A stretch of 5,639 nt of DNA from JBEKCP01 sp050014815 (GTDB lineage Bacteria; Planctomycetota; Planctomycetia; Pirellulales; Thermoguttaceae), in assembly GCA_050014815.1 (NCBI GenBank), contig JBEKCP010000413.1, positions 1 to 5,639 of the forward strand, read 5' to 3'. How positions within the stretch are numbered: position 1 is the stretch's first letter; the number at the start of each line of letters is the position of its first letter. Below the pieces are notes generated by a model. The model was not told the DNA's origin. It worked only from the letters and a program-made list of their open reading frames with translations, and searched no databases. The translations under genes were made by a program, and so were the position numbers. This document shows positions 1-5,330 of the stretch, piece by piece.

Positions 1-99
1 CGCTGTTTTTTTCGCGGGTTTAGGAGTTTTGAGGCGGCCGTGGGGCTGGGCGTGTTCTGCCACAACTTGATCGTGCTGGCGGACCAAACGTCTGGCTGA
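1..99 (+). pseudogene. C-terminal tail of a probable DDE transposase, cut by the window edge
   Basis: Frame 1 is open from the first base to TGA at 97-99 and gives 32 residues. It contains an aromatic/arginine patch (RCFFRGFRSFEA) followed by GLGVFCHNLIVLADQ. A hydrophobic helix ending in (L/F)CHNL.VL or a similar HNL/YNL signature is common at the C-terminus of DDE transposases of the IS4/IS5/ISNCY type, where it follows the last catalytic Glu. The catalytic residues would lie left of the window, so the family cannot be assigned, nor whether the gene is intact or a remnant. No terminal inverted repeat can be recognised downstream. Alternatively, this is a chance open frame, since it is short. 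It is the only visible hint of a mobile element and lies next to a region where gene structure becomes unclear. Confidence 0.4.
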
Positions 100-281
100 G
101 GACGGCGACCAGAAAAAAACCGTGGGGCCAGGGTCTTGAATCGCGGGCGATTGGGCCTCTGGCAACCAAGATCAAAGACGGTCGCGGAAAGGCCGTCCGC
201 AAGGGCGGCATTCCGCGTATCCGAACGTGCGAAACAATCTCATACGGCTTTTTCCTCCGCTACGACCGGGGAAAGGAGTAC
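100..281. other. Non-coding stretch after the transposase tail; nothing assignable
   Basis: I see no convincing gene here. Open frames on both strands have no recognisable residues and no good ribosome binding site. Weak dyads are present (GCCAGG at about 128 against CCTCTGGC at about 165; GACGG at about 178 against CCGTC at about 193), but none is long or followed by a T-run, so no terminator is called. If the tail at 1-99 is a transposase, the end of the insertion sequence should lie in this stretch. Its boundary cannot be placed without the left end. Confidence 0.4.
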
Positions 282-284
282 ATG

Positions 285-485
285 ATGATCTCAAGAAGTC
301 TTGCCCGTTGGGCTGTGTTTGCGCTTGGCATGCATCTGTTGGTTCTGTCGCCATCCTGGGTAACGGACGAGAAGCGCGACAACAACGCAAAAGCGGCAAT
401 GAATCGCCGCGTTCCCAAGGCAGGATTTCATCGACTTCTCCTCGCACTCAGGGATCTTCACGGGCACCCGCCGGACACGCAGTGA
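285..485 (+). CDS. Candidate small secreted peptide or truncated 5' end of a secreted protein
   Basis: This is a 66-codon frame starting at ATG 285; a second in-frame ATG lies at 282. AGGAG at 274-278 is 6 nt from ATG 285, which is ideal spacing and decides the start. The first 30 residues look like a signal peptide: a basic n-region (MISRSLAR), a hydrophobic core (WAVFALGMHLLVL) and a polar SPSW region. The rest is basic and unrecognisable, and it ends at TGA 483-485 just past the 3' end of the opposing GH127 gene. No family is recognised. It may be the surviving start of a gene broken when the GH127 gene arrived, or a chance frame. It overlaps the opposing small frame at 291-431, so at most one is likely real. 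Confidence 0.28.
   Translation: MISRSLARWAVFALGMHLLVLSPSWVTDEKRDNNAKAAMNRRVPKAGFHRLLLALRDLHGHPPDTQ
291..431 (-). CDS. Candidate 46-residue small ORF downstream of the GH127 gene
   Basis: The ATG at 431-429 has AGGAG at 438-442, 6 nt away, and starts 26 nt after the stop of the GH127 gene, so it is placed like the next gene of the leftward operon. The product begins MKSCLGNAAIHCRFCVVVAL, with a short hydrophobic run and three Cys, then becomes basic (QQMHAKRKHSPTGKTS). It resembles no family I know. It could be a small peptide, or the 5' remnant of a third operon gene truncated by the rearrangement that left the transposase tail nearby. The opposing frame at 285-485 competes for the same DNA. 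The evidence is mainly ribosome-binding-site quality and position. Confidence 0.28.
   Translation of the reverse strand: MKSCLGNAAIHCRFCVVVALLVRYPGWRQNQQMHAKRKHSPTGKTS
457..464 (-). repeat. Partial copy of the leader motif (CCCGTGAA) overlapping the GH127 stop codon
   Basis: On the minus strand the gene ends ...CCCGTGAAGATCCC, and the TGA stop lies inside CCCGTGAA. These eight bases match the first part of the motif copy upstream of the DUF4091 gene (CCCGTGAACGGTTACCC), and seven match the copy at 2985-2998. The GGTTAC half is absent. The placement repeats that of the full copy between the two large genes, where the motif also supplies the TGA of the preceding gene and a new ribosome binding site and ATG follow within about 30 nt. 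An 8-base match alone could be chance. Confidence 0.3.
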
Positions 486-2965
486 ACGTCCAGTAGTGCG
501 CAGCTCGCCATGTTCTGCGTTGGGTCGCTGCCGGACGACGGCACGCCGGCGACACGTACGCCGACGACCTCCATCGGCTTGATCGGGACCACGAACATCG
601 CGTGCGGTCTGGCGCCGCCGGGGTCGGCGGCGGTCGATTCGGGGTAATCCGCCAGGACGGCGACCTGCTCCCACGGTCCGTCGCGCGTCTTGAGGACTTC
701 CACGGCGGGCTTGCGGAGCGCGGCCGACTGCCCGTCCTTGGCGACCCACCAACCGCCGCCCGGCAGAAACCGGCCGTGGACGAAGATCACGCGATCGATG
801 CGGATCGGCTTGGCGAATATCGCGGCGAACCAATCCGTATCGCGATTCTGGCCGTTGTTGGTCAGGCACGTGCTCCTTTCGTCGCCGCTGAGGAATGCGC
901 CGCGGATCGTGCCGTCGCGGGAGGTTCTGGCCACCGCCCCGGGGATCCGCGGCGGGCGCGGGGCGGTCTCCTTGGACGGCCGGACCACGTTTTCCGCCCG
1001 CGGAAGATAGACGCTCATCACGCCGCCGGCGCTGCCCGCCTCGCAGAACGGGCGATAGAGGAGCAGCGGACTGCCGGACCCGGCCGCGAGCGGAAGCTGC
1101 TTTCCGGGCACGGCCAGAACTCTGCCGCCCGGCGAGCCGTGGAGTTCGGCGGCCGCCGGCCGCCACGCCGACTCACCCAGCCGCGAGGCGTCCGGAACGA
1201 CGCCGGTTCCACGAAGTCCGTGGTTGATTGCTTCGTCGTAAGCCAGCACCAGCGGACCGCGCGAAATGGCAAAACGCCCCGCGCGCTCGTGGGCGACGGC
1301 CGGCATGTCGAAGGCCAACTCGATCGTCGTCTCGCCGCTCCAGAGCCGCGAAATGCCGGCATAAGTTCCCGGCGCCAGCCTAGCGCCGGGCTCTTCCCAC
1401 TGCGAGCCGCGGCCTATGCGCAGCGAAGCCTTGGAGGCAAAAAAAGGGACGAGGAGCTGCAGCTCGAACTCGACGGGCCGCTGCGGCGTCACGACCAACC
1501 GCACGCGGCCGTCCCAGGGGTAGTCGGTCGTCTGGCGGACGGTCACCGGCACGCCTTCCACCTCGCCGCGGAAGGTCGAGGTCTCGTAAAGGTTCACGGT
1601 CAGCCGCCGGGGGCCGGTCATGACGGCCAGCGTCGGCAAGAGCGCGATCGCCCTCGCCCCATTCGACGCGCAGCAGGTCATCACACCGTCGTAGGATTTC
1701 TCGCCCTCCATGGTGGTGAAGTAGCACCATTCGCTGCCGTCGGGCCGCTGGGCCGCCAAGAGGTGGTTGTAGACGTGCCGATGGATTTCGTCGGCGTAGC
1801 GCGCCTCGCCGGTGATCCGCAGCAGTTGCAGATTGAGCATCAGCCATTGCGCCTGCACGCAGGTTTCGGTGACCGCGCCCGTCGTGTGCAGCACGTGCGG
1901 CGGGCAGAACACCTCGTGCGCGTCGATCCCCCCGGTCAAGTGCACGTTCTCGCGGCGGATGCTGTCCCAGGCGAGGATGGCGGCCTCCAGCCCGCGCCGC
2001 TCGCCGGTCGCCCGCCAATACTCGATCAACCCCAGGTAGACGCTCATCATCTCGTAGGCCTTCTTGTTGCCGACCCGCTGGACCGTCTTGAACTGCTCGA
2101 TCGCCGTGAGCACGCGGGGCCCTTCGTCGGCCTTGCGGATGATGTACCGGGCGAACTGCAGGTAGCGGGGATCGCCCGTCTGCTCGTACAGCCGGCAGAT
2201 CGGCTCCAGCACGCTCGTGGATGCCAGGCCAAGCTGGTCGTCGGACTTGAGGATCTCCCGGCCGCCGTCGTGGAACGTGGCGACGAGCAGGTCGGCCGCG
2301 CGGCGGCAAGCGGCCAGCGCGCGGCGATCGCCCGTGGCGCGGTAGTAGGCCAACAGGCCGATCAAATCGTACTTGTGCACCCATACGTCCCAACTCGTCC
2401 AGCGCTCGGCTTGCAGGTAGGTGCCCAGGTAGCCGTCCGGCATCTGGCAGTCGATCAGCCCGGCGGCAATTCGATCCAACTTGTGTTGCAACACCTGGTC
2501 GGCCGGGTCGTAGGCGCAGGCCGTCGCAGCGGCGTCGAGCCACTTGCCCGCGTGCTCGCCGGTATACGACTGGCGGCCGGGCCGCTCGCGAAAACCTTCC
2601 AACAAGCGGTGCTCGCTCAAGGCGACGTGCCCGGCGAGCCGGGCCTTGCGATTGCCGTCGACGCGATAGCCCACCAGGCCTTCCAAGCGGATTTGGCCCG
2701 GATCGGCGGGCCGCAAGGCGTCCGGCTGAACGACAACAACCTCCGGCGACGATGCCGCGAGGATTCGATAAGCGGTCTGCCGCTGGCCTCGCCGGTCCGA
2801 TTCGATGCGCCAACTCAGTCCCGGTCGGGTCGTGTCGATCCCCAACGGATTGCCCGAGTACTCGCAACACAGAGTGACAGGCATCGCTTCTTCAGCGTGC
2901 GTGCTCATTCCGTGCATGAGACTCGATGCGAGAACCGTCGCTACAAGAGTTCGCTTCATGTTCAT
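458..2965 (-). CDS. Secreted GH127 (DUF1680) glycoside hydrolase, beta-L-arabinofuranosidase-like, with a rhamnosidase-type N-terminus
   Basis: The 835-residue product is predicted to be exported and to cleave terminal L-arabinofuranosyl or related residues.
Domains: signal peptide 1-24 (core LVATVLASSL, likely cleavage after STHA); GH78-like segment about 29-75 (LCCEYSGNPLGIDTTRP, SWRIESDRRGQRQTAYRILA); GH127 (alpha/alpha)6 barrel about 88-450; beta-sandwich region about 455-670; discoidin (F5/8 type C)-like domain about 685-832.
Catalytic residues known from Bifidobacterium HypBA1 are Glu322, Glu338, Cys340, Cys417 and Cys418. The likely equivalents here are E351 (HEVF), E367 and C369 (TETC), and C431-C432 (TCCASNG). 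The offsets E+16 and E+18 are exactly kept, so a zinc-thiolate active site is likely.
The start at 2965 is preferred: GGGAGA at 2977-2982 lies 11 nt upstream, and a second ATG at 2959 lies further away. The gene follows the DUF4091 gene by 27 nt and is probably cotranscribed.
Odd: the N-terminal about 75 residues belong to another family. The exact substrate is not determinable, since DUF1680 includes GH127, GH142 and GH146-type relatives. Confidence 0.88.
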   Translation of the reverse strand: MNMKRTLVATVLASSLMHGMSTHAEEAMPVTLCCEYSGNPLGIDTTRPGLSWRIESDRRGQRQTAYRILAASSPEVVVVQPDALRPADPGQIRLEGLVGYRVDGNRKARLAGHVALSEHRLLEGFRERPGRQSYTGEHAGKWLDAAATACAYDPADQVLQHKLDRIAAGLIDCQMPDGYLGTYLQAERWTSWDVWVHKYDLIGLLAYYRATGDRRALAACRRAADLLVATFHDGGREILKSDDQLGLASTSVLEPICRLYEQTGDPRYLQFARYIIRKADEGPRVLTAIEQFKTVQRVGNKKAYEMMSVYLGLIEYWRATGERRGLEAAILAWDSIRRENVHLTGGIDAHEVFCPPHVLHTTGAVTETCVQAQWLMLNLQLLRITGEARYADEIHRHVYNHLLAAQRPDGSEWCYFTTMEGEKSYDGVMTCCASNGARAIALLPTLAVMTGPRRLTVNLYETSTFRGEVEGVPVTVRQTTDYPWDGRVRLVVTPQRPVEFELQLLVPFFASKASLRIGRGSQWEEPGARLAPGTYAGISRLWSGETTIELAFDMPAVAHERAGRFAISRGPLVLAYDEAINHGLRGTGVVPDASRLGESAWRPAAAELHGSPGGRVLAVPGKQLPLAAGSGSPLLLYRPFCEAGSAGGVMSVYLPRAENVVRPSKETAPRPPRIPGAVARTSRDGTIRGAFLSGDERSTCLTNNGQNRDTDWFAAIFAKPIRIDRVIFVHGRFLPGGGWWVAKDGQSAALRKPAVEVLKTRDGPWEQVAVLADYPESTAADPGGARPHAMFVVPIKPMEVVGVRVAGVPSSGSDPTQNMASCALLDVHCVSGGCP
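2741..2965 (-). other. 5' segment of GH78 alpha-L-rhamnosidase type fused to the GH127 gene
   Basis: Codons 1-75 give a signal peptide followed by a run that matches the well-known start of secreted bacterial GH78 alpha-L-rhamnosidases: (L)xCEYxxNPLGIDTTRPxLSW, then ESDRRGQRQTAYRILAASSPE. In true rhamnosidases this leads into a beta-sandwich and a roughly 900-residue enzyme. Here it stops at SSPE, and from VVVVQPDALRPADPGQIRLEG onward the protein follows secreted DUF1680 enzymes. The join is in frame near 2741-2743, with no stop or visible indel. The fragment is too short to fold as the rhamnosidase domain, so its only obvious use is to supply the translation start and signal peptide. The family match is from recognition, not a search. 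Confidence 0.72.
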
Positions 2966-2976
2966 ATGGTCTTAAA

Positions 2977-2982
2977 TCTCCC
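2977..2982 (-). promoter_or_regulatory. Ribosome binding site of the GH127 gene
   Basis: GGGAGA on the minus strand lies 11 nt before ATG 2965. It is a little distant but is the only purine-rich element in the 27-nt gap, and it favours ATG 2965 over ATG 2959. It lies immediately after the 14-nt motif, so motif plus ribosome binding site form a compact leader. Confidence 0.55.
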
Positions 2983-2984
2983 GC

Positions 2985-2998
2985 GTAACCGTTCACGG
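2985..2998 (-). repeat. 14-nt leader motif, copy 1 (CCGTGAACGGTTAC), upstream of the GH127 gene
   Basis: The minus strand reads CCGTGAACGGTTAC here, identical to copy 2 at 5244-5257 and in the same orientation. It ends 19 nt before the GH127 start. The TGA inside it (2995-2993) is the stop codon of the DUF4091 gene, so the motif bridges the two genes. It contains the imperfect dyad CCGT-GA-ACGG. Possible roles are a protein-binding site, a translation-coupling element, a processing site or a recombination site. The sequence shows only repetition and position. Confidence 0.7.
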
Positions 2999-5227
2999 TG
3001 TTTTTGACCTGGTTGCACCCGCCTGCGTGAGCCGAGCGGCCGTTCCGGTGACCTTCAGGACCTCTTCAGCCAAATCACATAGTGTCCGCCGCACCTCGAT
3101 CCAAGGCGTGTCGGCAGGGGGATCGATCATATGCCCGCTGCTGCGCCCAAAATTCGGACCGCAGATTTTGTCTTTCCTTTTCATGATGTCTTGACAGCGT
3201 GCCGCCAGGTCGGCGCCGAGTTTGTTCCGCGGCTCGTGGTCCTGCATCGCCCGGCCAAGCAAGGTCAATGCCTCGCAATCCTGCATATCCTCGCGAAGCA
3301 TCTCGAAGCGTGCCGTGGCGACGGGGCCGTTGGGGCCGGGCCCCAGCAGGGCGCAACTGCTGCAATTGATCATCAAGTTGCCGGTGTAGTGCGCGCCGTG
3401 GCCGTTGTCCATTTCGGCCTCGCCGTTTTTGTCGGGGAGAGCGACATGCCAGAAGTCGGCGCCGATCCGGCCCATGCCGCGGCAAGCGACGCGGTAGATG
3501 GAGTATTCCATCATGTAGCGCCATGTCGCCGGACCGGCCTCCCGCTCGCCCTTCTTCCTCAAGTAGAGAAGTTCCAATCGCGGGTTCGCCCAGCCGGGCC
3601 CCTTGAAACCGGCCCCGCCATTGACGATCGCCTGCACGGCAACCTCCACTCCGCGAATCTCCTTCAGGGGGAAATGCGAGTGTTTCACCCACCGGGCGTA
3701 GGGGGCGATCCCCTGCAGGAGATCCAGGGTCTGGTCGCTCGGCACGCTGTCGGAGGCCATGGCATACAGGATGCAATCCTCCCGCCAACCGCGCTTCTTC
3801 ACGCGGTCGCGAACGCCGTCCATCACCGCGCGGAAGTACGCCTTCGCCTCCGGAGAATCGTACGTCATGGGCCTGGAAGCGGCCGCGCCGCCGGGCCTGT
3901 CCGCCACACTGACGGCGAACGGCCTGTACTTGCCGTCTCGATCCTTGTCGTACGAACCCTCCCACACGTCGATGAGCAGCGCGGTGGGGGGCGCATTGTG
4001 CTTGGCATACAGATCGAGGTAGCGATCGAACAAGCTGAAATCCACCTTCCCCGGCCCGTCGTCCTTCATCATGCGGATCATCGACTGATAGTTGCCCAGT
4101 TGCGTGCCCTCGATGGCCGTGACGGTCAGTTCCTTGTTGCCGACCTGGCCGAGGTATCTGAAGACGCCTTCGATAAGTTCAAAGTGCCGGTCGCCCCAGA
4201 GCGGAACCTTGTATTTCAGCGCCACCGATTCGGGCGATTCGATCAGCCCTAGATAGCTGGAGTAGTCCTTGGGCGCCGGGCATTTCCATGCGCTGACGAA
4301 CAACGTCGCGGGGACGGCGACGGCCTTGCCGTCGGGAACCCCGATCGTCACCATGCCGGTGTACTCGCCGGGGGTGGCCGTGGCCGGGACGTTGGCGGTG
4401 AGCCAGATCGGAACGGTCGGATTCGTGGCCGGGGCAACGTCGACCAGATCATCGTAGAAGAAATGCCCGTGGCCGGAATCGGGGAATCGATGGTCAATGC
4501 GATTCTTGCCGCCTTCCTTTTCCGCATAACGAATCTGGAAGACCTTGGCCGGAAGAACGGCGCTGCCGCCTGCGAGGTGGAAATCGCTCACGGTAGCCGA
4601 GAGACCGCGGATGGGCTTGATGTCGGCAGCCACGAGCATGTCCGAGCCGCTGCCGTTGCGCGGGGCGGCCAGTTCCAGCGCCAACGGCCGGGCCGGATCG
4701 CCGCAATAGAGATCGGAGATGGGGTCGATCGGCTTGGCTTTGAAAAGGGCAAAGCCGGTGCGCGGCGCGGGCGCAGCGGCGGGCGGCGCCTGGCCCGCCG
4801 GCGGCTTGTCTTCCGCCAGACCCAAGCGGCCGAAGCCCAGGGCGAGCACTCCGAAACTGAAGATCTTGCCCTGATAGTACACCGGCGTGTTGTGCATGTC
4901 GCTGCGCTTGCCCGGATAGACATTGATGCCCTTGCCGGCCTCCACGCTTTTCCAGACGGCCTTGCCGGTCTTCATGTCGATGGCGATGGTGAAGTCGTCG
5001 GCGTCGATGCGGCTGTTGAGTTCAGCCGCTTCGATCTGCTCGCTGGTGACATTTTTGATCTGGGCGGGATCATCCACCAACTTCACCCCATATTGCCGCG
5101 GATTGAAGTTGCCGAACGGCCCGTTTTCCTGGAGCCACGCCGGTTGCTCATCGGCTGCGCGAACCGTCAGAGGCAGGGCCAACAGCAGAAACGACGCCAG
5201 GACATGACTTCGACTCGACGCACACAT
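2993..5227 (-). CDS. Secreted DUF4091 / GH123-like protein with a quinoprotein-type N-terminus
   Basis: The 744-residue product is predicted to be exported (signal peptide 1-24, core VLASFLLLALPLTV, likely cleavage after VRA).
Residues about 29-126 resemble the N-terminal blade of PQQ-like beta-propeller quinoproteins (FGNFNPRQYGVKLVDDP, DDFTIAIDMKTGKAVWK, TPVYYQGKIFSFG). Residues 127-140 (VLALGFGRLGLAED) look like the end of a second, now internal, signal peptide. A Pro/Ala linker follows at about 141-156. A beta-sandwich at about 165-313 includes the GEYTGMVTI strand typical of GH123/DUF4091 N-domains. A TIM-barrel-like region at about 320-660 ends in RFEMLREDMQDCEAL, the usual DUF4091 terminal helix motif.
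Known GH123 enzymes are N-acetyl-beta-galactosaminidases using an Asp-Glu pair. The matching loop here reads ASDSVPSDQ (D493-S494), so classic catalysis is doubtful.
AGGAG at 5234-5238, 6 nt from ATG 5227, fixes the start. The gene is first in the likely operon, and its stop lies within the repeated motif. Confidence 0.82.
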   Translation of the reverse strand: MCASSRSHVLASFLLLALPLTVRAADEQPAWLQENGPFGNFNPRQYGVKLVDDPAQIKNVTSEQIEAAELNSRIDADDFTIAIDMKTGKAVWKSVEAGKGINVYPGKRSDMHNTPVYYQGKIFSFGVLALGFGRLGLAEDKPPAGQAPPAAAPAPRTGFALFKAKPIDPISDLYCGDPARPLALELAAPRNGSGSDMLVAADIKPIRGLSATVSDFHLAGGSAVLPAKVFQIRYAEKEGGKNRIDHRFPDSGHGHFFYDDLVDVAPATNPTVPIWLTANVPATATPGEYTGMVTIGVPDGKAVAVPATLFVSAWKCPAPKDYSSYLGLIESPESVALKYKVPLWGDRHFELIEGVFRYLGQVGNKELTVTAIEGTQLGNYQSMIRMMKDDGPGKVDFSLFDRYLDLYAKHNAPPTALLIDVWEGSYDKDRDGKYRPFAVSVADRPGGAAASRPMTYDSPEAKAYFRAVMDGVRDRVKKRGWREDCILYAMASDSVPSDQTLDLLQGIAPYARWVKHSHFPLKEIRGVEVAVQAIVNGGAGFKGPGWANPRLELLYLRKKGEREAGPATWRYMMEYSIYRVACRGMGRIGADFWHVALPDKNGEAEMDNGHGAHYTGNLMINCSSCALLGPGPNGPVATARFEMLREDMQDCEALTLLGRAMQDHEPRNKLGADLAARCQDIMKRKDKICGPNFGRSSGHMIDPPADTPWIEVRRTLCDLAEEVLKVTGTAARLTQAGATRSKTP
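4850..5227 (-). other. 5' segment of PQQ-type beta-propeller protein fused to the DUF4091 gene
   Basis: Codons 1-126 encode a signal peptide and one partial propeller segment. The hallmarks are DDFTIAIDMKTGKAVWK (the A.D..TGK..W strand of a PQQ-like repeat), GINVYPGKR and TPVYYQGKIFSFG (the P...G.K.F.. strand). A complete quinoprotein of this kind would continue with many more repeats. Here it breaks off at FSFG and is followed directly by VLALGFGRLGLAED and an Ala/Pro linker, which fits the tail of another signal peptide. The join lies near 4850. The frame is kept, and no indel or stop is visible. One blade cannot form a propeller, so this segment is unlikely to bind PQQ. Confidence 0.7.
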
Positions 5228-5233
5228 AGGATG

Positions 5234-5238
5234 CTCCT
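5234..5238 (-). promoter_or_regulatory. Ribosome binding site of the DUF4091 gene
   Basis: AGGAG on the minus strand, 6 nt before ATG 5227, within AAGAGGAGCATCCT. This is a strong Shine-Dalgarno sequence at near-ideal spacing and decides the start. It follows motif copy 2 by only 5 nt, the same motif-then-RBS-then-ATG order seen at the GH127 gene. Confidence 0.7.
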
Positions 5239-5243
5239 CTTGG

Positions 5244-5257
5244 GTAACCGTTCACGG
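5244..5257 (-). repeat. 14-nt leader motif, copy 2 (CCGTGAACGGTTAC), upstream of the DUF4091 gene
   Basis: The minus strand reads CCCGTGAACGGTTACCC, with the central 14 bases identical to copy 1. It ends 16 nt before the ATG of the DUF4091 gene and lies in the same orientation relative to the gene as copy 1, so the two copies are direct repeats 2259 bp apart that bracket one gene. It sits in the transcribed leader if the promoter at 5331-5360 is correct, so an RNA-level role is also possible. Confidence 0.7.
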
Positions 5258-5330
5258 GGGTCCTTCCTTTGGTCATGGCGGCCGGAACCCCACTACGGTA
5301 GGCCGACAACTGTGATCGTCGTTGTGTTCT

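Noticed and set aside
457..488. Inverted TTCAC ... GTGAA pair (457-461 and 482-486) as a terminator for the GH127 gene
   Set aside because: The stem is only 5 bp with a 20-nt loop, overlaps the coding end, and has no T-run. It is better explained as part of the motif remnant or as chance.
1380..2870. A 496-codon minus-strand frame overlapping the GH127 gene in another phase
   Set aside because: It is very Arg-rich with no family resemblance, and is an out-of-phase shadow of the real gene. No frameshift is needed to explain the GH127 protein.
602..3007. An 801-codon open frame on the plus strand, antisense to almost the whole GH127 gene
   Set aside because: Its translation is rich in Arg, Gly, Ala and Pro with no recognisable family. 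It mirrors the high-GC third positions of the minus-strand gene, which has clear GH127 motifs, a signal peptide and catalytic residues.
3075..3965. A 296-codon minus-strand frame inside the DUF4091 gene
   Set aside because: Arg/Gly-rich shadow frame; the DUF4091 frame is continuous and carries the family motifs.
3131..4252. A 373-codon plus-strand frame opposite the DUF4091 gene
   Set aside because: Its composition and position indicate an antisense shadow; no ribosome binding site or recognisable domain.
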